A DNA stretch of 7,084 nt from Polyangia bacterium (lineage in GTDB: Bacteria; Myxococcota_A; Polyangia; Polyangiales; Polyangiaceae), in the NCBI GenBank assembly GCA_030433055.1, contig JAUILJ010000421.1, forward strand, positions 1 through 7,084, written 5' to 3'. The notes below the pieces were generated by a model. The model saw only the letters and a program-made list of their open reading frames with translations. It made no database searches and was not told where the DNA came from. Shown in pieces: positions 1 to 5,750 of this stretch (positions are counted from its first letter, which is position 1; every line of letters begins with the position of its first letter). Made by a program: the position numbers and the translations under genes.

Positions 1-1
1 T

Positions 2-1165
2 GCCCGACGCGTGTACCCATCCCTGGACCGCTTCGTCTTCGCCAACGCGCCGCCGTTCGACCCGGCGCGAGGCGATCGGGCACGCAGCGCCGTGGACCAG
101 ACCATCGCGGGCTCGCCCTTGCTGTACGTGATGAGCGATCTGACCGATCCCAGTCTCGCCAACTGGGCCGCCCAGTACGGGCCGGCAGCACCGGAAGAGC
201 CCGATCCTTGGGTCCGAGCGGTGTCCAACTCCGAGGCGGACATCGGGTTGGTGTGGGCCACGCCGCCCCCCGGCGCTCAGGCCGAGATTGATCAAGCCAA
301 CGCCGCGGTGGAGCGGAAGGACTGGGCGGACGCGGAGACGAAGCTCAGCGCCGTGCTGACACGAGTAAGCGACGTGCCTGCGTTGTGGCTGCTCCTGGCT
401 GCAGTTCAAGGGGCGCGCGGAAACGACGAGGCGGCCATGAAATCCGCGGGTCGCGCCCTGGCGATCGACCCCCGGAGCCCTGATGGCCATCGGACACTGG
501 CTGAGCTCTTGGCTCGGCAAGGTCGGCTCCCTGAGGCGAAACACGAACTCGCGATGGCGCTCGCCTTGTACCCGACGAGCCCTCGTGCTTGGGCAATTGC
601 CAAGCGCTACTTTCGGGTTCGCCCGCGTTCGCACCCCATCCCGAGCTTGATCGAGGTGGGGCGGGATGGCTATGTCCGCATCGCCGCTCCGCCGACACCC
701 AGCGGGCGCGCCTACGCTCGTTGCCGTGCGGCATTGCGGTACGAGCCAGAGTTCCGGCGTCGGATGCTGGGGCTGGACAGGCCCTATCGGCTGAGCATGG
801 GCGAGGAGTTGATGTGCTACGAGGCCGCGGCCACGGCGCCCCCTGACCTCCCCACACCGCCAGCCGCATCCACACCGCCAGCCGCATCCACACCGCCAGC
901 CGCATCCACACCGCCTGCCGCGGCCCCGGCGCACCCTGGGGCACCACCAGCGCCGCCCGCTGGCGCACCCGATTCAGCGCCTCCCGCTGTTGCTCAGCCG
1001 GAAGTCGGAGGTGGCAGCTGGATGAACCTTGCAAGTTCCGGCCAGCTTCCGGAGTTCGTCTTGTTCGACGTGATCGGGCGACATCGCCCCGAGTGGCTGC
1101 GCGTGGCGCCTCCCAAGCACCACCGGGCCGTGATCGACTACGTCGAGCATTTCGTCCTGGACTGA
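2..1165 (+). CDS. TPR-repeat protein with Pro/Ala linker (5' end outside window)
   Basis: The frame is open from the first complete codon of the window, so the true start most likely lies upstream; the GTG at 11 need not be the start. Numbering from that GTG as residue 1, residues about 92-195 form three tetratricopeptide-like helical pairs, with the A/G-A-L-A-I-D-P type ending typical of TPRs. TPRs are protein-interaction scaffolds. A conserved-looking stretch (about 205-272) is then separated from a C-terminal segment (about 335-384, with an EFVLFDVIGRHRP core) by a Pro/Ala-rich linker (about 277-330) containing PPAAST repeats. No signal peptide is visible because the N-terminus is missing. 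The stop lies 3 nt before the GTG of the CAP lipoprotein gene, so the two are probably co-transcribed and translationally coupled. The specific function is unknown; a scaffold for an envelope or secretion process is only a guess. Confidence 0.75.
   Translation, partial: ARRVYPSLDRFVFANAPPFDPARGDRARSAVDQTIAGSPLLYVMSDLTDPSLANWAAQYGPAAPEEPDPWVRAVSNSEADIGLVWATPPPGAQAEIDQANAAVERKDWADAETKLSAVLTRVSDVPALWLLLAAVQGARGNDEAAMKSAGRALAIDPRSPDGHRTLAELLARQGRLPEAKHELAMALALYPTSPRAWAIAKRYFRVRPRSHPIPSLIEVGRDGYVRIAAPPTPSGRAYARCRAALRYEPEFRRRMLGLDRPYRLSMGEELMCYEAAATAPPDLPTPPAASTPPAASTPPAASTPPAAAPAHPGAPPAPPAGAPDSAPPAVAQPEVGGGSWMNLASSGQLPEFVLFDVIGRHRPEWLRVAPPKHHRAVIDYVEHFVLD
852..923 (+). repeat. 18-bp in-frame tandem repeat (about 4 copies)
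   Basis: Three perfect consecutive copies of the 18-bp unit CCACACCGCCAGCCGCAT span 852-869, 870-887 and 888-905. A fourth, diverged copy covers 906-923. Each unit encodes six residues of the Pro/Ala/Ser/Thr linker of the TPR protein. Because the unit is a multiple of three, gain or loss of copies would change linker length without breaking the frame. Confidence 0.95.
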
Positions 1166-1168
1166 TCC

Positions 1169-2386
1169 GTGCGGCGCGCCTGTTGGCTCTGCTGGTGCTT
1201 GATGCTGGGCTGTACCCCCAGAGAAGCGCCGCTGCCTCCGGATCTGATCGAGGCTCCGGACGACGCCGGCACGCCAAATATCCCTACGGAACCGCTTTTC
1301 GACCAACCCTTGGCTTGGCGAGACTCCGCCACCCCACCCCAGGCGGAGGCAGCCCCGGATCCGTCCACGCAAAAGTTCCTCGCTGCCTGCGGCCAGGGGG
1401 AGGCTGCGTTACATCGCGTGGCGACTCACGTAGCGAACCTCCAGCTCGCGGGCGCTCCCGAACCCGACATGGCAGAAGTCGTGTTCGCGCTGCGCAGCCA
1501 GGGCTCACCCCATGTCTGGCCCCGGGTGTGGACGCTCGAAGGCGGTAGCCTCGACGATCAGGACGTGATTCAGCGCATCCAGGCCTGGGTCAAGCGTTCC
1601 CGCACGGAAGGCCAGATGCGCTGCGGCGTCGCGAAAGTCAGCGACGGGGAACACGAAGTGCTCGCCCTGGTTGCAGTCGACGCCCTCGCCGACCTCGCGC
1701 GCGCAATCCCACTCCGGCAGCGCACCGGCACGTTCGTGCGCTTCGAGGCGAAGCTCCACGTGAAGGCGACCGAGGCTCAGCTGGTCGTGCTGGGACCCGG
1801 CGGCCGACCCAAGAACGTACTGACCTCGCTTTCAGCGTCTGGAATCAACGCAACGTTCAGCGCAGATCAGCCGGGCCGCTGGGTCGCTCAGCTCTTGGCA
1901 ACGACTGCATCGGGACCTCGTCCGCTGCTCGAGGTCGAGTTCTACACGGACGTGGCCCCCCCGAAGGCACCCGACGCGAGCGCGGTTCCCGGTGAGGGTG
2001 CGGTCGAGGGCCCGCCCGAGCTGCAGCTGGAAACCTGGCTCAACAACGCCCGGGTCAGTCAAGGTTTGAACAAGCTGCGCCGGAACCCCCAGCTCGACGC
2101 GCTTGCTCGGGCTCACGCGGAGGCCATGCGCGACAAGAACCTGCTCGCCCACGATGTGGGCGACGGCAATCCCAAGGCCCGCATCCTGGCCGCAGGGCTT
2201 GAGCCCCGGTTGGCGGGGGAAAACGTCGCCCGCGCTCGCAGCCTGGAGCGGGCACACCGCACCCTCTGGCTGAGCCCCAGCCACCGCGGCAATCTGCTGC
2301 ACCCCGGCTTTACCGAGGTCGGTGTCGGCATCGTTCAGGACGAAAAGGGCAATTGGTGGGTCGCTGAACTCTTCGCGGCGTTCTAG
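1169..2386 (+). CDS. Putative lipoprotein with C-terminal CAP (SCP/PR1-like) domain
   Basis: This is a 405-residue protein. The GTG at 1169 is chosen because it gives a short hydrophobic, Cys-rich signal ending in a lipobox-like MLGC (Cys15). The ATG at 1202 would leave almost no signal peptide. Position -3 of the lipobox is Met rather than Leu, so lipidation is likely but not certain. Residues 20-70 form a Pro-rich tether, and about 185-262 resemble a small beta-sandwich. Residues about 285-405 are a CAP domain, with LARAHAEAM, AHD (His328), AGENVA (Glu351) and SPSHRGNLLHPGFTEVGVGI (His372, Glu383). These match the His/Glu cavity motifs of bacterial YkwD/SCP-like proteins. CAP domains are secreted; in bacteria their biochemical activity is mostly unresolved. 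The gene starts 3 nt after the TPR gene and has only a weak Shine-Dalgarno sequence, which fits translational coupling. Confidence 0.87.
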   Translation: MRRACWLCWCLMLGCTPREAPLPPDLIEAPDDAGTPNIPTEPLFDQPLAWRDSATPPQAEAAPDPSTQKFLAACGQGEAALHRVATHVANLQLAGAPEPDMAEVVFALRSQGSPHVWPRVWTLEGGSLDDQDVIQRIQAWVKRSRTEGQMRCGVAKVSDGEHEVLALVAVDALADLARAIPLRQRTGTFVRFEAKLHVKATEAQLVVLGPGGRPKNVLTSLSASGINATFSADQPGRWVAQLLATTASGPRPLLEVEFYTDVAPPKAPDASAVPGEGAVEGPPELQLETWLNNARVSQGLNKLRRNPQLDALARAHAEAMRDKNLLAHDVGDGNPKARILAAGLEPRLAGENVARARSLERAHRTLWLSPSHRGNLLHPGFTEVGVGIVQDEKGNWWVAELFAAF

Positions 2387-2612
2387 AGCCGGATTAGCGA
2401 CGCAAACCGCCGCGGAGGGCAGCCCGGAGCGATACGAGTTTCCTCCGAGCCCGACGCCGCTGTCTGCCCGCAAAGGCATTCTCAACCCCTCGCGCCTCGG
2501 CTAGTGTCCTCATCTCGTGAGTCACTACGCCTGGATCCAACGCCGAATGGCCGCCCCGCAGCGTAGCGGGCGCCCAGTGCGCGGCAGCTTGGACACAGCC
2601 CACGGGCTGGAC

Positions 2613-2620
2613 GGAGGTGA
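2613..2620 (+). promoter_or_regulatory. Isolated strong Shine-Dalgarno-like sequence
   Basis: GGAGGTGA is a perfect 8-nt complement to the 16S rRNA 3' end consensus. It has no start codon at usual spacing: the nearest ATG is 18 nt downstream (2639) and the likely true start is at 2669. GAGGT (2614-2618) can also pair with the adjacent ACCTC (2620-2624) as a DNA palindrome. It may be a ribosome standby site, an operator or chance. Confidence 0.4.
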
Positions 2621-2640
2621 CCTCGCCCCTCTCGCGGTAT

Positions 2641-2659
2641 GCAAGGTTGCCCACCTTGC
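2641..2659 (+). promoter_or_regulatory. Hairpin abutting the ribosome binding site
   Basis: GCAAGGT (2641-2647) and ACCTTGC (2653-2659) form a perfect 7-bp stem around the 5-nt loop TGCCC. The stem ends at the base before the GGAGG Shine-Dalgarno sequence (2660-2664). It is too short and lacks the U-tail of a terminator. A role in mRNA stability or translational control of the OmpA-type gene is inferred. Confidence 0.55.
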
Positions 2660-2664
2660 GGAGG
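2660..2664 (+). promoter_or_regulatory. Ribosome binding site deciding the 2669 start
   Basis: GGAGG lies 4 nt before the ATG at 2669. That start directly gives a canonical signal peptide. The in-frame ATG at 2639 would add ten residues containing two Cys ahead of the signal peptide and lies within the hairpin region, so 2669 is preferred. Confidence 0.7.
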
Positions 2665-2668
2665 CAGA

Positions 2669-4369
2669 ATGATTCAGATCCGGCGCTTGCTCTCAGTTGT
2701 CCTTCCGGCCTTTGCGGTCCTCTTCCTCAGCGCCCAAGCTCACGCGCAGCAGACCACGTTCTACCTGGATCGCATCCAGCTGAGCGGCGCGCCTGACGAT
2801 GGGTTCGCGGTTTGGCGGCCATACATGTCGCCCAAGACGCGCATCTACGGTGCGGCGGCGCTGGGATACACGTTGAACCCGCTGCGGACCTCCGTAGTCA
2901 CGGATGACCCCAAGGCAGAGCGCGACTCGGAGACGATCATGCGTCACCAGTTGATCGCCCACCTCCAGGCTGGCGCCGAGCTCGCGAGCCGCCTGGGCGT
3001 GAACATCACCATTCCAGTAGCCGTGTTCCAGGACGGTGGGGCAGATCCATCGGTCAACGGGATCGGCAACGGGTTGGAACGCCGGACCGTGGCGCTCCAC
3101 GACATCCGCCTGGACGCGCGGGTGCGGGCCTTCGAGACCGACAATGGGTTCATGAGGCTCGGCGGCGGTGGCGCGCTCTGGATCCCGGTCGGCGACGCCG
3201 AGTCGTTCGCGGGCGACGACCAGCTCACCGGATACCTGTACGGCTCCGCCGAGTTCGATTTCGGCCCGTTCTACATCAGCGGTAACATCGGGCCCCATTT
3301 CCGTCCGGAACGAGGGATCGGAGGGGCCAACGGAAACCTCTTCCTCGCCAGCGAGCTGCGCTACGCGGGTGGTGCCTACTTGCCGCTGCGCGAAGGCGAT
3401 ATCTTGCTGGGCGGCGAGCTGTGGGGCACCACCGGCCTCGGCAACGTCGGCCCGGATGACCACAGCAGCTTCTTCGCAGGCAAGAACACTGACTTCGAGT
3501 GGCTCGGGCTGATCCGGCTGGCCCTCGACGATGAAAAGCGCTGGTACTTCAAGGGAGGCGGCGGCACGCGGCTCGCAGCGGGCTCCGGCGCCCCGGACGT
3601 CCGCGTGTTGGCGCAGATCGGCACCTTCACCACGATCGAAGACACCGAGCCCGGGCAAGTCGCGCGCCGCTACCGCGACGCACCGGACGTCGACATGCAG
3701 GACAGGGACACGGATGGCGACGGCTACCCCGACGACGTCGATGCTTGCCCCACGGTCAAGGAGGACGGCAAGCAGCCCAACCCGACCGACGGCTGCCCAG
3801 CTCCCGCCGATCGCGATGGGGATGGGATCCTCGACGACATCGACAAGTGCCCCGATGAGCCCGAGGACAAGGACGGCGTTCAGGACAGCGACGGTTGCCC
3901 CGAAGAAGACCCGGACAAGGACGGCATCCCCGACGCGGAGGACGCCTGTCCCACGGAGCCGGGGCTCAAGAACAAGGTCGCCGAGAAGAACGGTTGCCCT
4001 GGAGCCACGAAGTTCGTGGAGGGATCCGACGAGATCCAGCTGCTGCAGCCCATCCAGTTCGAGACGGGCAAGGCGCTCATCAAGCGGGTCAGCTACCCGA
4101 TCCTCGATGAGGTCGTGGCGCTGCTCAGGTCTCGCGACGACCTGCGGATCGCCGTGCATGGGCACACCGACAACCGCGGCTCGCAGGCGTTGAACACACG
4201 CCTCAGCAAGGCTCGCGCGAAGGCCTGCATGGACTACCTGATCAGCAAGGGCATCAAGGCCAGCCGACTGGAGTCCGAAGGCTTCGGCCCTGACAAGCCC
4301 GTCGCGCCCAACGACACCGCGGAGGGCCGCGCGAAGAACCGCCGCGTGGAGTTCCGCATCATCGAATAG
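2669..4369 (+). CDS. OmpA-family outer-membrane protein with thrombospondin type-3 repeats
   Basis: The protein has 566 residues from the ATG at 2669. Residues 1-26 are a signal peptide: basic IRR, hydrophobic core, AHA cleavage site before Gln27-Gln28. Residues about 28-325 alternate hydrophobic and aromatic residues with Gly-rich turns, consistent with an outer-membrane beta-barrel, although strand count cannot be set by eye. Residues about 343-445 contain Asp-rich calcium-binding TSP3 repeats, including DRDTDGDGYPDDVDACP, DRDGDGILDDIDKCP and DPDKDGIPDAEDACP. Residues about 455-566 are the OmpA C-terminal domain, with GHTDNRGS and LSKARA; Asp501 and Arg516 correspond to the pair that binds diaminopimelate in peptidoglycan. 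The expected role is to tether the outer membrane to the cell wall through a calcium-stiffened stalk, perhaps with porin activity. It appears to be a single-gene unit, ending before a strong hairpin terminator. Confidence 0.92.
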   Translation: MIQIRRLLSVVLPAFAVLFLSAQAHAQQTTFYLDRIQLSGAPDDGFAVWRPYMSPKTRIYGAAALGYTLNPLRTSVVTDDPKAERDSETIMRHQLIAHLQAGAELASRLGVNITIPVAVFQDGGADPSVNGIGNGLERRTVALHDIRLDARVRAFETDNGFMRLGGGGALWIPVGDAESFAGDDQLTGYLYGSAEFDFGPFYISGNIGPHFRPERGIGGANGNLFLASELRYAGGAYLPLREGDILLGGELWGTTGLGNVGPDDHSSFFAGKNTDFEWLGLIRLALDDEKRWYFKGGGGTRLAAGSGAPDVRVLAQIGTFTTIEDTEPGQVARRYRDAPDVDMQDRDTDGDGYPDDVDACPTVKEDGKQPNPTDGCPAPADRDGDGILDDIDKCPDEPEDKDGVQDSDGCPEEDPDKDGIPDAEDACPTEPGLKNKVAEKNGCPGATKFVEGSDEIQLLQPIQFETGKALIKRVSYPILDEVVALLRSRDDLRIAVHGHTDNRGSQALNTRLSKARAKACMDYLISKGIKASRLESEGFGPDKPVAPNDTAEGRAKNRRVEFRIIE

Positions 4370-4399
4370 CCGGCTTCGCTCGGGGAGTCACGACAGGTA

Positions 4400-4434
4400 C
4401 GAGCAGGGCGCCGCGGCAGCGGCGCCCTTGTTCG
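4400..4434 (+). terminator. Hairpin terminator after the OmpA-type gene
   Basis: GGGCGCCGC (4406-4414) and GCGGCGCCC (4419-4427) form a perfect 9-bp stem around the loop GGCA. The A-T pair 4405/4428 extends it, and with one bulged T at 4429 pairing continues out to 4400/4434. It begins about 30 nt after the OmpA-type stop codon. The tail is only TTGTTC, so the U-tract is weak, as is common in GC-rich genomes. Confidence 0.75.
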
Positions 4435-4511
4435 TGGCCCTGGCGAGCACGCCTTGGCAAAGGTGCCCCTCGGGGGTTGCCATCGGGCAGCGCGGGTCCG
4501 ACGCCCCAATC

Positions 4512-4976
4512 ATGGGTTTCCCCACAGAAACTCGGCGCCACTGGCGGCGCGCAGTTTGGGCGACAGCGGGCGTTGTTGCCGTGTTCGCCTTGACGCACAG
4601 CGCCGGCAGCCTCACACCAGCCGTCACCGTGTGGCCGATCATCAACGACGTCGCGACGGGGGAAACCCCGCAATATCCGGACATCCAGCCTCAACGCTTC
4701 AATCACCCACCGGAGAAGGTGCTGCAGGCTGCTGCGGGCGCCGTCGGATCACTGGATCACTGGACCATCGAGAGCCAGACGGACGACGAGCTGCATGCGA
4801 TTCGGACCACGCGCCTGCTCCGCTTCAAAGACGACATCTGGCTTCGTGTTTCCCAGACGGGTGACGGCTGGACTCAGGTTTGGATCCGCAGCAAGTCCCG
4901 TGTGGGCAAGGGTGACTTTGGACAAAACGCCCGAAACATTCGGGAGTTGCAGGACGCGCTCAGCGCCAGGCTGTAG
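4512..4976 (+). CDS. DUF1499 family protein, membrane-anchored
   Basis: The ATG at 4512 gives 154 residues. The frame extends upstream to TTG 4428 and GTG 4434, but those lie within the terminator hairpin and would put 28 unconserved-looking residues before the signal/anchor, so 4512 is preferred although its Shine-Dalgarno sequence is poor. Residues about 13-30 are a hydrophobic N-terminal anchor or uncleaved signal following basic RRHWRR. Residues about 53-154 match DUF1499: YPDI-QPQRF near the start, a central LLRFKDDIWLRV strand pair, and the C-terminal signature SRVGKGDFGQNARNIREL. The function of DUF1499 proteins is unknown; the sequence indicates a small envelope protein with its domain outside the cytoplasm. 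It stands alone between the preceding terminator and rpmG. Confidence 0.8.
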   Translation: MGFPTETRRHWRRAVWATAGVVAVFALTHSAGSLTPAVTVWPIINDVATGETPQYPDIQPQRFNHPPEKVLQAAAGAVGSLDHWTIESQTDDELHAIRTTRLLRFKDDIWLRVSQTGDGWTQVWIRSKSRVGKGDFGQNARNIRELQDALSARL

Positions 4977-5050
4977 GGCGGCTCCGGTCCAACTTCCGCC
5001 TGACGCCACAGGGCCCGGGTGAGCCCGGCGGGACTGCTCTGGTGAGCCAC

Positions 5051-5068
5051 GGCGAGCACCGGCTCGTC
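5051..5068 (+). terminator. Possible weak terminator hairpin after the DUF1499 gene
   Basis: GGCGAGC (5051-5057) and GCTCGTC (5062-5068) can form a 7-bp stem, including one G-U pair, around the loop ACCG. It lies about 75 nt after the DUF1499 stop and has no U-tract. The rest of the gap before rpmG (4977-5158) shows no tRNA-like or other recognisable element. Confidence 0.3.
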
Positions 5069-5158
5069 TAACCCCCGAACCCGATGGGGAGAGACTGCGG
5101 CGCTGCGTGAATGGAATGCCTTGCTGGGGGGTCAGGTGCGTGTTAGAGCCCGCGCGCC

Positions 5159-5326
5159 ATGCGTGACAATATCCGCTTAGTTTCCAGCGCCGGCACCGGC
5201 TTCATCTACTACACCACCAAGAACAAGAAGAAGCAGGCGGGCAAGATGGAGATCAAGAAGTACGATCCCGTCGTTCGCCAGCACGTGGTGTTCAAAGAAG
5301 CCAAGATGCCGCCTCACTCCAAGTGA
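5159..5326 (+). CDS. rpmG: 50S ribosomal protein L33 (Cys-free type)
   Basis: This short gene encodes 55 residues: MRDNIRLVSSAGTGF, then IYYTTKNKKK, KMEIKKYDPVVRQHVVFKEAK and a PPHSK end. It closely follows the proteobacterial L33 pattern (LVSSAGTG-FY-TTKNK, LKKYDPVVRQHV-FKEAK). L33 is a small large-subunit protein near the E site. The CxxC zinc-binding pairs of the C+ form are absent, so this is the zinc-independent C- type. An in-frame TAG at 5144 leaves ATG 5159 as the only ATG, GTG or TTG start that includes the conserved N-terminus. No clear Shine-Dalgarno sequence precedes it. It is not beside rpmB or secE here; it stands alone between DUF1499 and rpmH. High confidence from length and sequence pattern. 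Confidence 0.95.
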   Translation: MRDNIRLVSSAGTGFIYYTTKNKKKQAGKMEIKKYDPVVRQHVVFKEAKMPPHSK

Positions 5327-5370
5327 GGTTCACTTCCCTCCCACGTCCCGGCGTAGGAGTTCGTTCCAGG

Positions 5371-5384
5371 TTGACCAAGTCACC
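5371..5384 (+). promoter_or_regulatory. TGAC-N3-GTCA operator-like site, copy 1
   Basis: TTGACCAAGTCACC contains the inverted repeat TGAC-CAA-GTCA (5372-5382). It matches copy 2 at 5455-5468 in 12 of 14 positions. It starts about 45 nt after the rpmG stop and lies before the terminator hairpin. The regulator is unknown and the operator role is inferred. TTGACC also resembles a -35 element but has no matching -10. Confidence 0.35.
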
Positions 5385-5398
5385 GGGTTGAAAAGCGG

Positions 5399-5427
5399 AA
5401 GGCGCTCGTCGAAGAGACGGCGCCTTT
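5399..5427 (+). terminator. Hairpin terminator downstream of rpmG
   Basis: AAGGCGC (5399-5405) pairs with GCGCCTT (5420-5426). After a single bulged T at 5406, CGTC (5407-5410) pairs with GACG (5416-5419) around the loop GAAGA. This gives an 11-bp stem ending in TTT followed by the pyrimidine-rich GTCGTCTCT. It is about 73 nt after the rpmG stop and is the best candidate for separating rpmG from the rpmH operon. Confidence 0.75.
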
Positions 5428-5454
5428 GTCGTCTCTACCCGGAGCGGTGCAGCC

Positions 5455-5468
5455 TTGACGAAGTCAGC
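5455..5468 (+). promoter_or_regulatory. TGAC-N3-GTCA operator-like site, copy 2
   Basis: TTGACGAAGTCAGC contains TGAC-GAA-GTCA (5456-5466) and lies 84 bp downstream of copy 1, on the rpmH side of the terminator. TTGACG could serve as a -35 box, but the hexamer at 17-bp spacing (5478-5483) is CTCACT, a poor -10. Binding by a dimeric regulator is inferred only. Confidence 0.35.
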
Positions 5469-5532
5469 CCAACGTGGCTCACTCCCCGCCCATTTTCCGG
5501 GCAGCCTCGGCTACCCTTCGAACTTGAGATCG

Positions 5533-5565
5533 CCGCTGCAGCGGTACCCAGCGCCCTGTCGCTGG
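5533..5565 (+). promoter_or_regulatory. Structured rpmH leader: palindrome plus hairpin
   Basis: CCGCTGCAGCGG (5533-5544) is a perfect 12-bp palindrome. Three bases later CCAGCG (5548-5553) and CGCTGG (5560-5565) form a 6-bp stem around CCCTGT. Both lie within 70 nt upstream of the rpmH start. They could be operators in DNA or folded leader elements in RNA; neither role is proven. Confidence 0.4.
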
Positions 5566-5600
5566 CAACCTCGAGCGGCTCAGCCTGAATAAGAGACACC

Positions 5601-5750
5601 ATGAAGCGCACTTATCAGCCGCACAACATCAGCCGGCTCCGCACCCACGGCTTCCGCAAGCGCCTCGAGACCAGCGGTGGCCAGAAGGTCCTGAAGAACC
5701 GTCGCCGCAAGGGCCGTTGGCGCCTCGCGGTGTCGGCGTACAAGAAGTAA
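5601..5750 (+). CDS. rpmH: 50S ribosomal protein L34
   Basis: This short gene encodes 49 residues beginning MKRTYQPHNISRLRTHGFRK. The body is highly basic (KVLKNRRRKGRWRL) and the end is AVSAYKK. It has the L34 hallmarks: MKRTxQP, a THGFRKR turn, and an Arg/Lys-rich helix that contacts 23S rRNA. Its length is close to the usual 44-50. The ATG at 5601 is fixed by the invariant MKRT start; the Shine-Dalgarno sequence is weak (AAGAGA, 5591-5596). It opens the conserved rpmH-rnpA-yidD-yidC order, with rnpA starting 11 nt after its stop, so the RNase P protein is probably co-expressed from the rpmH promoter, as in most bacteria. Confidence 0.97.
   Translation: MKRTYQPHNISRLRTHGFRKRLETSGGQKVLKNRRRKGRWRLAVSAYKK

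Larger units (their letters stand above)
2387..2668 (+). other. Intergenic region upstream of the OmpA-type gene
   Basis: This 282-bp stretch has no convincing gene; short frames on either strand show no recognisable protein features. It contains a self-complementary element at 2596-2609 (CAGCCC-AC-GGGCTG), an isolated strong Shine-Dalgarno match at 2613-2620, and a hairpin at 2641-2659 against the downstream ribosome binding site. I see no clear sigma-70 -35/-10 pair and no U-tailed terminator for the preceding CAP gene. Confidence 0.6.
5327..5600 (+). other. rpmG-rpmH intergenic region / rpmH leader
   Basis: This 274-bp stretch has no convincing gene. It holds a terminator-like hairpin (5399-5427), two near-identical TTGACSAAGTCASC elements (5371-5384 and 5455-5468), a 12-bp palindrome (5533-5544) and a 6-bp-stem hairpin (5548-5565) just before rpmH. 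The rpmH promoter should lie after the terminator, but I cannot pick a convincing -10 element. No cluster of DnaA boxes (TTATCCACA-like) is visible. Confidence 0.65.

Noticed and set aside
345..1277. A 310-codon open frame on the - strand opposite the TPR and CAP genes
   Set aside because: Arg/Ala/Pro-rich with no domain; the repeated AVWMRL segment is only the reverse complement of the PPAAST minisatellite.
2394..2654. Possible small gene on the - strand in the 2387-2668 gap
   Set aside because: The 86-residue product is Arg/Ala-rich with no signal, motif or ribosome binding site. It remains only a weak possibility.
2693..4165. A 490-codon open frame on the - strand opposite the OmpA-type gene
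   Set aside because: It mirrors the codon pattern of a strongly supported GC-rich gene, has low-complexity Val/Ala/Arg composition and no recognisable domain. Long antisense frames are expected in high-GC DNA.
4747..4764. Short tandem repeat (GATCACTG twice) in the DUF1499 gene
   Set aside because: Only two 8-bp copies and not a multiple of three, within a conserved coding region; most simply chance.
4977..5158. tRNA gene upstream of rpmG
   Set aside because: rpmG is often near tRNA genes, but no GGTTCGAATCC-like T-arm or acceptor pairing is visible here.
5388..5588. Possible 66-residue gene in the rpmH leader
   Set aside because: It starts inside the terminator region, has no ribosome binding site and no recognisable protein pattern.
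5327..5600. Chromosomal replication origin upstream of rpmH
   Set aside because: rpmH often lies near oriC, but there are no TTATCCACA-like DnaA boxes, no AT-rich unwinding region and no dnaA/dnaN in the window.
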